A stretch of DNA of 58,799 nucleotides from Thermoplasmata archaeon (GTDB lineage Archaea > Thermoplasmatota > Thermoplasmata > Lutacidiplasmatales > UBA184): contig JAKAOF010000007.1 in the NCBI GenBank assembly GCA_021823345.1, positions 1-58,799 of the forward strand. The letters run 5' to 3'. This document shows positions 24,034-32,758 of this stretch, in pieces; position 1 is the stretch's first letter, and the number at the start of each line of letters is the position of its first letter. A program made the position numbers and the translations under genes. Below the pieces are notes generated by a model. It saw only the letters and a list, made by a program, of their open reading frames with translations. It was not told the DNA's origin and ran no database searches.

Positions 24034-25341
24034 ATGAGCGTCGAAGAGCTCGAGGCGACGGTTCACCGGATCTGCTCCACGGTGGAAGAGCATTCCCGCT
24101 GGTTCGAGGGGGCCCTGCCCCTCATCGCCTCGGAGAACCTCCTCTCCCCGTACGCCAAGGAACTGCTCATCTCGGACTTCCATTCCCGGTACGCGGAGGG
24201 CCTTCCCGGCGAGCGCTACTACGAGGGCAACCACTGGGTCGACGTGGTCGAACAGGAGTGCCTACGCCTCGCTCGGGAGCTCTTCCGTTGCAATTTCGCC
24301 GACGTGCGACCGATCTCGGGCACGGTGGCCAACATCGCGGTGCTCAAGGCCATGGCCGAGCCCGGGATGCAGATCGGCTCCTGCCGCCTCGCCGAAGGGG
24401 CCCACATCTCCTCCGCCGGGTTCGGCGCCTTCGGGATCCGGTCGGTCAAGCAGGTCTACTACGCCTTTGACACCCACGAGATGCAGCTCGATGTGGACGC
24501 CACGAAGCGCATCCTCCTCAAGGAGCGTCCTCCGCTGGCGCTCTTCGGTCTCTCGCTCTTCCTCTTCCCCTTCCCGCTCCAGGAGCTCCAGGAAACGCTG
24601 CGGGACATCGGTGCCCTCGGGTGGTACGACGGGGCGCACGTGCTGGGCCTCATCGCCTCAGGCCTCTTCCAGGACCCGCTGCACGAGGGGTGCGCGGTGC
24701 TCTCGGGTTCCACGCACAAGACGCTCCCGGGTCCCCAGCATGGGATCCTGCTCTCGGACTCCCAGGATGCCGACCTGAAGAAGCGTCTCACCTCCGCCGC
24801 CTTCCCCGGCGTCACCAGCAACCATCACCTCAACGAGATGGCCGCGCTCGCCGTGAGCCTGGCCGAGCAGCTCGCGTTCGGGAAGGACTATTCCCGGATG
24901 ATCGTCCGCAACGCCAAGGCGCTCGGCGCCGCGCTGCAGCAGCGCGGGTTCCAGGTGCTTTGTGCCCACAAGGATTTCACCGAAAGCCACCAGGTCGCCG
25001 TGCGGGTCGAGGCGGAAGGCGGCGGCGACGCGGTCGCGAAACGTCTCGAGGCCGCCCGGATCGTGGTGAACAAGAACCTCCTCCCGGGGGACAAGAGCCC
25101 GAAGCATCCCGAAGGCATCCGCCTCGGGGCCCAGGAGCTCACCCGGGTCGGGATGGGTCCTTCCGACATGGATGCGGTCGCCGAGTTCATGGATGACCTC
25201 CTCCACAAGGGGAAGGGTCCGGAGGAGGTCGGCGCCCGGGTCGCCGAGTTCAAGAAGGGATTCACGAAGGTGCGCTACTGCTTCGGCGCCGGCGAGGCGG
25301 CGTACCGCTACTACCACTTGGTGGAGCCCGCACTGCGGTAG
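24034..25341 (+). CDS. glyA: Serine hydroxymethyltransferase
   Basis: 435 residues. A PLP-dependent fold type I enzyme converting serine and a folate/pterin C1 carrier to glycine and methylene carrier. Diagnostic segments are LIASENLLSPYA (substrate serine binding), RYYEGNHWVDVVEQEC, PISGTVANIAVLKA, YDGAHVLGLI (PLP-contacting Asp/His) and GSTHKTLPGPQHG with the PLP lysine. The carrier is probably tetrahydromethanopterin or folate; this cannot be told from sequence. Its last 80 bases overlap, tail to tail, the 3' end of the nucleotidyltransferase gene on the other strand. A palindrome sits in its promoter position. Confidence 0.93.
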   Translation: MSVEELEATVHRICSTVEEHSRWFEGALPLIASENLLSPYAKELLISDFHSRYAEGLPGERYYEGNHWVDVVEQECLRLARELFRCNFADVRPISGTVANIAVLKAMAEPGMQIGSCRLAEGAHISSAGFGAFGIRSVKQVYYAFDTHEMQLDVDATKRILLKERPPLALFGLSLFLFPFPLQELQETLRDIGALGWYDGAHVLGLIASGLFQDPLHEGCAVLSGSTHKTLPGPQHGILLSDSQDADLKKRLTSAAFPGVTSNHHLNEMAALAVSLAEQLAFGKDYSRMIVRNAKALGAALQQRGFQVLCAHKDFTESHQVAVRVEAEGGGDAVAKRLEAARIVVNKNLLPGDKSPKHPEGIRLGAQELTRVGMGPSDMDAVAEFMDDLLHKGKGPEEVGARVAEFKKGFTKVRYCFGAGEAAYRYYHLVEPALR

Positions 25342-26227
25342 CCTTCCCCTTGGCCGGGGGCGCCCGCATCGCCGCGCGATAGCTGTAGTGGAGCCCCCGG
25401 AAGTATCCTTCCGGCGAGCCCACGGAGAGCCACCGTTCCTCCGATGGGCGCGAGATGAGGGCATAGACCTTCCTTCCCCGCTCGATGAGCCCCTCGATGC
25501 CGTTGGTGACCTCGAGCTCCGTCTGGGGATCCTTCTGACGGAGTTCCCGCAGGATGTCGAAGATCTCCGGAGAAAAGGCGTACATCGCCGTGGCTGCCCA
25601 CGAGCTGCGGGGTTGGGTCGGCTTTTCCTCCATGCCCGTGACCTGCAGGGACCGGTAGCCGTCCCACCGTCCATCGGGCACTCCCTCGACCACCCCGTAC
25701 CTCCGGGGGTCCCGGACCTTTCGCACGAAGAGCACGGCCGAGGCCTTCTTCTGGAAGAGCAGATGGGACATCGCCGAAAGCGCCCGCCCCGTGGTGCGTT
25801 CCATGAGGAGCGCATCGGCGGCATGCAGCAGGAAGGGGTGCTCTCCCACCGCCGCGGAGGAGCGCAGGAGCGCATCTCCGAACCCGGCGGGCGAGCTCTG
25901 GATCACCCAGGAGAAATGCATCTGGGACAGGAGATCGTAGAGCGCGAGCGTCTCCACCAGGCGGTCCTGGTGGTGCGCGTGGCGGTCGAGCAGGTTGCCA
26001 TCCTCGGTGAAGTAGCGCAGGATGGAGGCCGCGTCGTTCCCGACCACCATCGTGACATTGGACACTCCGGCGGCGTGCAGGGAATTCACGACCAGGTGGG
26101 CCACCGGGGCGAGGACCGGGACGCCTCCCTTGCCTCGGTAGAAAAGGGGGAGCATCTCCTTGCGGAGCCCCTTCGTCACGGGCAGGAGCCGGGACCCCTC
26201 CCCGGCCATGGTGATGACGGCCTTCAT
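25262..26227 (-). CDS. Sugar-phosphate nucleotidyltransferase
   Basis: 321 residues of the RmlA/GalU-like glycosyltransferase-A fold. The N-terminal motif MAGEGSRLLPVTKGLRKEMLPL is a variant of GGxGTRLxPxTxxxPKxMLP, with MAGEGSR in place of the usual double glycine. MEEKP at about 200 and TNGIEGLIERG are also expected. It makes an NDP-sugar from a sugar phosphate; the sugar is unknown. The last 25 residues are a basic, Ser/Pro-rich tail encoded antisense to the 3' end of glyA and may be low-function. It lies 46 bases after the Hef-like helicase gene on the same strand and near the galU-uxs-ugd cluster. Confidence 0.8.
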   Translation of the reverse strand: MKAVITMAGEGSRLLPVTKGLRKEMLPLFYRGKGGVPVLAPVAHLVVNSLHAAGVSNVTMVVGNDAASILRYFTEDGNLLDRHAHHQDRLVETLALYDLLSQMHFSWVIQSSPAGFGDALLRSSAAVGEHPFLLHAADALLMERTTGRALSAMSHLLFQKKASAVLFVRKVRDPRRYGVVEGVPDGRWDGYRSLQVTGMEEKPTQPRSSWAATAMYAFSPEIFDILRELRQKDPQTELEVTNGIEGLIERGRKVYALISRPSEERWLSVGSPEGYFRGLHYSYRAAMRAPPAKGKATAVRAPPSGSSGTPPRRRRSSSAPS

Positions 26228-26273
26228 GCGCCCCCCATCCGCGCTTCCACAGCCCGAGGGTTCTTAAATGGCT

Positions 26274-27977
26274 CTATGCCGGGTCGCTCCCGGCCCCCTT
26301 GGCCGCGGCGCGCTCCTTGGAGAACCGGCGGATATGGCGCTTCATGGCCCACTCGCGTTTCCGCTCCGCCCGCTGGTAGCCCTCATCGCGCGTGCCCTGG
26401 GCGACGAGGATGACCACCCGTCCCGACGCGCTCCTCCCCGTGCGTCCCATCCGTTGGATGGTGCGGATCTCGCTGGGCAGGGCCTCGAAGAAGACGACGA
26501 GGTCCACGTTCGGGATGTCGATGCCTTCCTCGGCGACGCTGCTCGCGACCAGGACCGGGAACCCGCCCGAGCGGAACTCCTCCAGGACCTGGCCCTGTTC
26601 CTTTTGGTTCATCCCGCGGTCCTCTTCGGAGCGCGTGGCCTGCCCCACGAAGCGCTTCGCCGCGATCCCGTGACGGGCGAGCTCGCTCACCACGGATCGG
26701 ACCGTGTCCCGGAACTGGGCGAAGACGAGGACCTTCGCCGCCGGCTTCTCCGCGAGCGTCTCCTGGATCACTCCCACGAGCTCGGGCAGCTTGGGGTGCG
26801 AGGCGCGACCGGGCTCGGCCAGGTGGCGCTTTCCTACCTCGATGGCCTTCTGGACGATGGGGCGGGTGAGGAAGGCCTTGTCGGCCTTCCCTGGCTTCGC
26901 CTTGACCCGCAGGCGCTCGATGTAGTCGAGGAGGGGCGATATCCCCTGCGTCTCGAGCAGTTCCCCGGCGTGGTAGAAATGCATGGCGAGCATCAGGCGG
27001 TACATCGCCCCGAACTTGCGGCCCATGGGCCCGGGACGCGCCATGATCATGGCGCGGGTGTTGACCAGGTCCTTGACCCCGGTCACCCGCAGGGGTTTGT
27101 TCCGAAGGAACCCCATGCGTTGGAGGCGGACCATGGATTCGTGGGCCGCCTCCCGCAGCCCCTGGCGGATCTCCTCGAGCTCGGCGGGGAGCCGTACCTT
27201 GAGATGCTGGGTCTCGATGGACTGGACGTATCCCGCGACATCCTCATCCTCCCGGGACCGGGCCTCGACCCGGGTGATCCCGAGGTGGCCGAGGACCTCA
27301 TCGATCTTCGGTCCCTTCCCCCCGGGGGAGGCGGTGAGCCCGAGCACGCGTCCGTCGCTCGAGCGTTGGGTGCGGTAGATGGCGGCGATCTTCACGTAGG
27401 CATACTGGCCGACCGCGCGATGCGCCTCGTCGAAGATGACCAGGGCCACGTCCTTCAGGGAGTAGCGTCCCTGGGTGAGGTCGTTGATGACGAGCTGCGG
27501 GGTGGCGAAGATCACGTCCGCCGGATCGAAGGCGCCTTCCCGCTGCGGGGACCCCACCGAACCGGTGAACGTCGCCCGGGAGAGTCGGGCGAACCAACCC
27601 GAGAACGACCGCGCGTGCTGCTGTACGAGGGGCCGGGTGGGCGCTAGGAACAGCACCTTTCCCCGTCCGCACCGGAGCCGCTCGGCCGCCACCAGGGCGG
27701 CGATGACCGTCTTGCCGAGCCCGGTCGGAAGGACGGTGAGCGTGTCGTTCGCGAGGGCGGTCCGGGCAATGGCCACCTGGAAGGGATAGGCGCGGACCCG
27801 GTCCGGACGCAGGAGGGGATGGCGCAAGTACCCTTGCGTGGACTCCTCGAGGAGCTCCCCCTCGGGCCGCTCGTCGCGGGCCGAAGCGGCCGGGGTCCCT
27901 CGCGCCGCGTCGCCCCCGGGGAATTCGTCGAGCGTGCGCTGGAACTTGTCCGATGTGAACCCCTCTTTGGTCTTCAT
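26274..27977 (-). CDS. Hef/FANCM-type SF2 DNA helicase without nuclease domain
   Basis: 567 residues. The helicase core follows archaeal Hef: Walker A VLPTGLGKTVIAALV (about 82-96), LAPTRPLVQQHA, DEAH box VIFDEAHRAVG, GLTASPGG, a helical thumb-like insertion, then domain 2 with VLVFAQFRDTV, GIDIPNVDLVVFFEALPSEI and motif VI QRMGRTGR. Euryarchaeal Hef carries an XPF-type nuclease and HhH after the helicase; here the protein ends soon after motif VI, so only the fork-remodelling helicase remains. It lies 19 bases after ugd on the same strand. Start ATG. Confidence 0.88.
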   Translation of the reverse strand: MKTKEGFTSDKFQRTLDEFPGGDAARGTPAASARDERPEGELLEESTQGYLRHPLLRPDRVRAYPFQVAIARTALANDTLTVLPTGLGKTVIAALVAAERLRCGRGKVLFLAPTRPLVQQHARSFSGWFARLSRATFTGSVGSPQREGAFDPADVIFATPQLVINDLTQGRYSLKDVALVIFDEAHRAVGQYAYVKIAAIYRTQRSSDGRVLGLTASPGGKGPKIDEVLGHLGITRVEARSREDEDVAGYVQSIETQHLKVRLPAELEEIRQGLREAAHESMVRLQRMGFLRNKPLRVTGVKDLVNTRAMIMARPGPMGRKFGAMYRLMLAMHFYHAGELLETQGISPLLDYIERLRVKAKPGKADKAFLTRPIVQKAIEVGKRHLAEPGRASHPKLPELVGVIQETLAEKPAAKVLVFAQFRDTVRSVVSELARHGIAAKRFVGQATRSEEDRGMNQKEQGQVLEEFRSGGFPVLVASSVAEEGIDIPNVDLVVFFEALPSEIRTIQRMGRTGRSASGRVVILVAQGTRDEGYQRAERKREWAMKRHIRRFSKERAAAKGAGSDPA

Positions 27978-27996
27978 TCAGGGGAGCGCCGGAAAG

Positions 27997-29358
27997 TCAT
28001 TCCTTCCCGACACCGAGACCCACCCAGCGGACCCCCGCCCGGGCCATGGCGTCCCGCGGGAGGGTGCGGCGGGTGTCGATCACCGTCCTCTGTCGGAGGT
28101 CCCGCCACTTTCGGGCCGGCAACGTCCGGAACTCTTCCCAGTCGCTCTGGACGATCGCCGCGTCCGCGCCGCGGAGCGCCTCGTTCAGGGAGGCGGCAAA
28201 GGAAAGGTGGGACCCGGCCGCTCGGATCGATCCCTCCGTCAGCCCCTTCCGGAAGCTCTCCATGGCATGGGGATCAAAGAGGACGACCGATGCCCCCCGG
28301 CGGAGAAGACCGTCAAGTATCGGGTAGGCGCGGGAGTCCCGGGTGTCCGAAGTGCCGGGCTTGAAGGAGAGGCCGAGGAGGGCGATGCGCTTGCCTGAAA
28401 GACCCTCGAGCGCCTCTTCCGTCAGGTCCACCACGTGGTGGGCCTGAAGCTCGTTGCCATCGAGCGTCGCCGTGAGGATGGGGGTCTCGACCCCGTGGTC
28501 CCGGCCCCAGGAGGCGAGTGCGCGCACGTCCTTCGTGAAGCAACTGCCCCCGTACCCGGGCCCGGCCCGCAGGAAGAGGGGGCCGATCCGCGGGTCGCTC
28601 CCGACCGCCGCGAGGACCGGGTCGATGTCCACGCCCGCCCGTTGCGCGATCCGGGCCATCTCGTTCGAGTACGAGACGCGCAGGGCGAGCATCGCGTTCG
28701 AGGCGTACTTGACGAGCTCGGCCGCCGCGACCGGGAGCGTCACAAGGGGCGCAGGGAACTTCTGATAGAGGCCCCGGAGGGACCGTTCGCTGCGGGCATC
28801 GGGGACCCCGATCACGATCCGGGCCGGGCGGAGGGCGTCCCGGACCATGGTACCCTCGGCCAAGAACTCGGGGTTCGACGCCACGGAGAAATCCACCCCG
28901 GGACGCAAGGACCCCGATTTCTGGATCACTTCGGTGACCATGCCCCCCGCCGTCCCGGGGACCACGGTGCTCTTCACGACGACCAGCCGCCACTTCCCGA
29001 GGCGATGGATGGCCGTGCCCACGTCGAGCGCGGCCTGGGCCAGGAAGGAAAGGTCGATCGAGCCATCCCCGGTCGAAGGGGTCTGGATGCAAAGGAAGAC
29101 CACGGGGGAACGCGCCACGAGGTCTTCCAGGGAATCCGCGAGGAGCAGTCGGCGGGAGCGGATCGCCCGTCGAATCAGCGGGGCGAGCCCTTCCTCGTAG
29201 ATGGGGGCCGTGCCCTTCCGGAGCGCCTCCCTCCGGGCCGCGTCGACGTCGAACCCGATCACGTGGAGACCATAATGCGCGAACGCCGCGGCGGTCGCCA
29301 TCCCCACGTAACCCATGCCGATGATCCCGACGGTCGGCGGGGCCCGGGCGGTGCTCAT
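27997..29358 (-). CDS. ugd: UDP-glucose 6-dehydrogenase
   Basis: 453 residues of the UDP-glucose/UDP-ManNAc dehydrogenase family. NAD-binding motif VGIIGMGYVGMATAAAFA, VVKSTVVPGTAG, SNPEFLAEGT, and the catalytic cysteine in GPGYGGSCFTKDVRAL (with the following Lys-Asp). LGLSFKPGTSDTRDSRA is the C-terminal UDP-binding part. UDP-glucose is the preferred substrate because galU and a UDP-glucuronate decarboxylase gene lie directly upstream; UDP-ManNAc dehydrogenase is the main alternative. The ATG overlaps the uxs stop (ATGA). Confidence 0.88.
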   Translation of the reverse strand: MSTARAPPTVGIIGMGYVGMATAAAFAHYGLHVIGFDVDAARREALRKGTAPIYEEGLAPLIRRAIRSRRLLLADSLEDLVARSPVVFLCIQTPSTGDGSIDLSFLAQAALDVGTAIHRLGKWRLVVVKSTVVPGTAGGMVTEVIQKSGSLRPGVDFSVASNPEFLAEGTMVRDALRPARIVIGVPDARSERSLRGLYQKFPAPLVTLPVAAAELVKYASNAMLALRVSYSNEMARIAQRAGVDIDPVLAAVGSDPRIGPLFLRAGPGYGGSCFTKDVRALASWGRDHGVETPILTATLDGNELQAHHVVDLTEEALEGLSGKRIALLGLSFKPGTSDTRDSRAYPILDGLLRRGASVVLFDPHAMESFRKGLTEGSIRAAGSHLSFAASLNEALRGADAAIVQSDWEEFRTLPARKWRDLRQRTVIDTRRTLPRDAMARAGVRWVGLGVGKE

Positions 29359-30308
29359 GCCCTTCCTTCCGCCACGAGCGCCCGGAAATACTCCGAGGTG
29401 GACGCCAAGCCCTGTGCCAGGGGGACCTGCGGGGTCCATCCGAGGATCTCCTTCGCCTTCGATATGTCCGGACGACGCCGCTCGGGGTCGTCCTCCGCCT
29501 TCTCCACGCGGACGATCTCGGAGCGGCCGCCGGTGAGCTTCTGCACCTTCTCGGCGAGGTCCCCCACCGTGACCTCCTCCAGCGGATTTCCGAGGTTGAT
29601 GGGGCCGACGAACGACTCGGAGGTTCCCAGTCGCCGGAGCCCCTCGACGAGGTCGTCCACGAAGCAGAACGAACGGGTCTGCTTCCCGGTACCGTAGATG
29701 CGCAGCGGTGCGCCCTTCCAGCCCGCCACGAGGAAGTTCGAGACCACCCGCCCGTCATCCGGGGCCATCCGCGGGCCGTAGGTGTTGAAGATCCGTGCGA
29801 TCCGGACGTCCGCCTGGCGTTCCCGGTGCCAGGCCATCGCGAGGGCCTCGGAGAACCGCTTGCCTTCATCGTAGCAGGACCGCACCCCGATCGGGTTCAC
29901 GTTCCCCCAGTAGGTCTCCGGCTGGGGGTGCACCTCGGGGTCCCCGTACACCTCGGAGGTGGAGGCGAGGACGAACCGTGCCCCGCACCGGCGCGCATGG
30001 GCGAGCAGTTGGGAGGTCCCAAAGGAGTTCACCTCGAGGGTGGCCACCGGGATCTCAAGATAGCGCGGCGGAGAGGCCGGGGACGCAAGGTGGTAGATGG
30101 CTCGGGCGCGCGGCAGCGCGAGCGGCTGGGTCAGGTCTCCCCGGATGAGGGTGAAGTCCGGCGACCTTCGGAGGGTCCGGAGGTTCTCCCGTCGGCCGCT
30201 CGAGAAGTTGTCGATGCCCACGACGCGGTGGCCGTCCCGCACCAGGCGTTCGGCGAGGTGGGAGCCCAGGAACCCGGCGGCACCGCTGACGATCACCGTG
30301 GGCTTCAT
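29355..30308 (-). CDS. uxs: UDP-glucuronate decarboxylase (UDP-xylose synthase), extended SDR
   Basis: 317 residues. The SDR glycine motif is VSGAAGFLGSHLAERLV. HLASPASPPRYLEIPV and ASTSEVYGDPEVHPQPE are close to the signature of UDP-xylose synthases, followed by YWGNVNPIGVRSCYDEGKR with the catalytic Tyr-x3-Lys (YDEGK). It converts UDP-glucuronate to UDP-xylose through a bound 4-keto intermediate. The gene lies between galU and ugd, with 4-base overlaps at both ends, which supplies its substrate. Start ATG at 30306-30308. Confidence 0.85.
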   Translation of the reverse strand: MKPTVIVSGAAGFLGSHLAERLVRDGHRVVGIDNFSSGRRENLRTLRRSPDFTLIRGDLTQPLALPRARAIYHLASPASPPRYLEIPVATLEVNSFGTSQLLAHARRCGARFVLASTSEVYGDPEVHPQPETYWGNVNPIGVRSCYDEGKRFSEALAMAWHRERQADVRIARIFNTYGPRMAPDDGRVVSNFLVAGWKGAPLRIYGTGKQTRSFCFVDDLVEGLRRLGTSESFVGPINLGNPLEEVTVGDLAEKVQKLTGGRSEIVRVEKAEDDPERRRPDISKAKEILGWTPQVPLAQGLASTSEYFRALVAEGRA

Positions 30309-31153
30309 CTTCCGTACTCACGAAGGGCGGCAAGGACGGCCTCCCGGAGGGCGGGGTTCCGCATCGCAAACTCGATGTTCGTCCGCAGCCAGATCGCCCG
30401 GTCCCCGATATCGTAGCGCCGTCCCTGGAAGGTGACGGCGTAGACCTTCTCCTGGTGGGCGAGGGTGTTGAGGGCCGTGGTGAGCTGCGTCTCTCCGGTG
30501 GCATCGGGAGCGGTCTCTTCGATCGCCCGGAAGATGCTCGGCGTGAGGAAGTACGCTCCGGTGATCCCCAGGCGGCTCGGGGCATCCTCCAGCCGGGGCT
30601 TCTCCACCATGCGCTCGACCTCGAGGACCCCGGGAGCGACCTCGTGGCCCTGGACGATACCGTAGTCCTTGACCTTGGAGTCCGGGACGGACTCGACCGA
30701 AAGGACGGAGTACTTCCCCCCCAGCTCCGTGAACCGCGTCTTCAGCTGCTCGAGGAGCGGCGGGGTGCAGACATTGATCGTGTCGCCGAGGAGCACGCCA
30801 AAGGGCTCGTGGCCGACGAAATGCTTTGCGCAATGGATGGCGTTCGCCAGCCCCTTCGGCATCCGCTGGCGGATGTAGTAGATCGAGACCTTGCGGGTGA
30901 GCGCCTCGAGCTCTTCGAGCTCGCGGGCCTCCCCGATGCTCCCGAGGTCGGGATTGTGGTCGAAGTAGTCCTCGACCGCCCGCTTTCCCCTTCCGGTGAT
31001 GATGACGATGTTGGTGGCACCGGCTGCGACCGCCTCCTCCACGACGTAGTGGATGACCGGCCGGTCGACGACGGGGAGCATCTCCTTGGGCATGCTCTTG
31101 GTCGCCGGTAGGAAACGGCGCCCCAGACCCGCGGCCGGGATGACGACCTTCAT
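30305..31153 (-). CDS. galU: UTP-glucose-1-phosphate uridylyltransferase
   Basis: 282 residues from ATG 31151-31153, where GalU homology begins (MKVVIPAAGLGRRFLPATKSMPKEMLPVVD). VEEAVAAGATNIVIITGRGKRAVEDYFD, GVLLGDTI, MVEKP and ITGAYFLTPSIF are typical. It makes UDP-glucose, first step of the UDP-xylose route encoded by this operon. A GTG 17 codons upstream would add a non-homologous leader. The stop overlaps the uxs ATG (ATGA). Dihydroorotase lies 63 bases upstream on the same strand. Confidence 0.92.
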   Translation of the reverse strand: MKVVIPAAGLGRRFLPATKSMPKEMLPVVDRPVIHYVVEEAVAAGATNIVIITGRGKRAVEDYFDHNPDLGSIGEARELEELEALTRKVSIYYIRQRMPKGLANAIHCAKHFVGHEPFGVLLGDTINVCTPPLLEQLKTRFTELGGKYSVLSVESVPDSKVKDYGIVQGHEVAPGVLEVERMVEKPRLEDAPSRLGITGAYFLTPSIFRAIEETAPDATGETQLTTALNTLAHQEKVYAVTFQGRRYDIGDRAIWLRTNIEFAMRNPALREAVLAALREYGR

Positions 31154-31216
31154 CTCCGGGGTCGAAAGGTCGAGAATTGATGAAGGACGCGCCCGGAGGT
31201 CCACCAGGGGGGAACG

Positions 31217-32566
31217 TCAGGACTTCGGAAGGGGGGGCGGTAGGGGAGTGGCCCGGAGGGCCCGACCATGGCCACTCCCTACGAACTCCCCGTCCTCCAC
31301 GATGCGGTTCCCCCGGACGTAATGGTCGACGGGGAAGATCGCGGACCGACCCTCGAAGGGCGTCCACCCGCAACGGGCGGAGAGGTTCCGCGCCCGCAGG
31401 GCACGCGGGGCCCGGAAGTCGAGGGTCAGGAAGTTCGCCTCGCACCCGGGCTCCAGCGCTCCCCGGGGGAGGCCGAGGTGAAGTGCCGGGTGGCGGGCGA
31501 TCGCCCGGACCAGCACTTGGAGGGGCAGGTCTCCCCGACGTACCAGCTCGAGCATGAGCGGCATCATCGTCTCGATCCCGGGCACGCCCGAAGGCGCTTC
31601 CGCGAAGGGCTCCTCCTTCAAGGAGATGGAGTGCGGGGCGTGGTCGCTGGCCAGCATCGGGATTCGGCCCGTCCGAAACCGTTCCCAGAGCTCTTTGCGG
31701 ACGGACTCGGCGCGCAAAGGAGGGTTCACCTTCTGGAACGCGGTCCCGAACACCGAGGAAGAGAGCAACAGGTGATGCGGGGTGGCCTCCGACCCGGCCC
31801 CGAGCTCCCGGGCCCGGTCGGCGGCGGCCGCCGTGGTGACGTGGGCGATATGGATGCGCAACCCCGGCGGAGGGCTGCTGAGCCGCTCGATGGCGGCGAG
31901 CTCCGCGGCGGCGGGGCGGAGTCGGTCCCAGGCGTCGGTCTCCGTTGGGGATTCCCGAGGATTGAACTTGGCCGGGTCCTCGGCGTGGACGTGGAGCGGC
32001 AATCCGGAGGCCCGTACTTCCTCCAGGAGGGTCGGGATCTCGGAGGTCTCGGGGACCTTGAGGTCCCCCGTGGTGGGAGCGAGGAAGAGCTTGAATCCCG
32101 CGGCCACGTGGCCGAGCCGACGCACCGAGGACGCTCCCGTCAGGGCGGCATAGGGGAGGATATCGATGTGGGCCCGGGCCCGGATGCGGGCGATCTTGTC
32201 GACCACCCGGTCGGCGGTCGTCGTGGGCGGTACCGTGTTCGGCATATCCACGGCGGCGGAGATCCCTCCCAGCGCCGCGCTCACGGTCCCGGAGTCGAAG
32301 TTCTCCACGCTGTCGGTGGGGCCGGGGTCACGGAAGTGGGCATGGAGGTCGATGCCGGACGGGAGAACCAGGAGGTCCCCGAGGTTCTTCCGGGGGCTGC
32401 CCCGCACGGACTTGCCCACGCGGGTGATGATGCCCTCCGCATCGACCCCGAACTCGAAATCCGTGATCTTGCCTCGCCAGTATCCCCGACCCTCGAAGAC
32501 CATGACGGGTTCGGCCTCCGGCTTCTTGGGAGGCTCTCGGATGCGGCCTCTCCGTCGCGCGGGCAT
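31217..32566 (-). CDS. pyrC: Dihydroorotase
   Basis: 449 residues, amidohydrolase superfamily, class I dihydroorotase. Metal site: DLHAHFRDPG (about 73-82), the carbamylated-lysine candidate in GFKLFLAPTTG, HVHAEDP, HIAHVTT and SDHAPHS with the catalytic Asp. It closes carbamoyl-aspartate to dihydroorotate in pyrimidine synthesis, providing UTP, which GalU next door consumes. The first about 20 residues (RRRGRIREPPKKP) are basic and not part of the fold; a downstream start is possible. Hydantoinase activity is less likely given the HFRDPG motif. Confidence 0.88.
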   Translation of the reverse strand: MPARRRGRIREPPKKPEAEPVMVFEGRGYWRGKITDFEFGVDAEGIITRVGKSVRGSPRKNLGDLLVLPSGIDLHAHFRDPGPTDSVENFDSGTVSAALGGISAAVDMPNTVPPTTTADRVVDKIARIRARAHIDILPYAALTGASSVRRLGHVAAGFKLFLAPTTGDLKVPETSEIPTLLEEVRASGLPLHVHAEDPAKFNPRESPTETDAWDRLRPAAAELAAIERLSSPPPGLRIHIAHVTTAAAADRARELGAGSEATPHHLLLSSSVFGTAFQKVNPPLRAESVRKELWERFRTGRIPMLASDHAPHSISLKEEPFAEAPSGVPGIETMMPLMLELVRRGDLPLQVLVRAIARHPALHLGLPRGALEPGCEANFLTLDFRAPRALRARNLSARCGWTPFEGRSAIFPVDHYVRGNRIVEDGEFVGSGHGRALRATPLPPPLPKS

Positions 32567-32758
32567 CTTGCTAAGAATCGTGCTCCCGTCCCAGATCGGG
32601 ACGAACGCTGAGAGATGCAGGAGGCGGATGAGGATTGTCCTCCTTGCCTCGGAGAGGCACGTGTCAGGGTCTGCCCCCTTTCCACGGGGGGTCTATCTCA
32701 GCGACGTCCAAGAATCCGCCCCCTCGTGCTCGGCGGAGCCGCGTCGTGTGGGGAGAAC

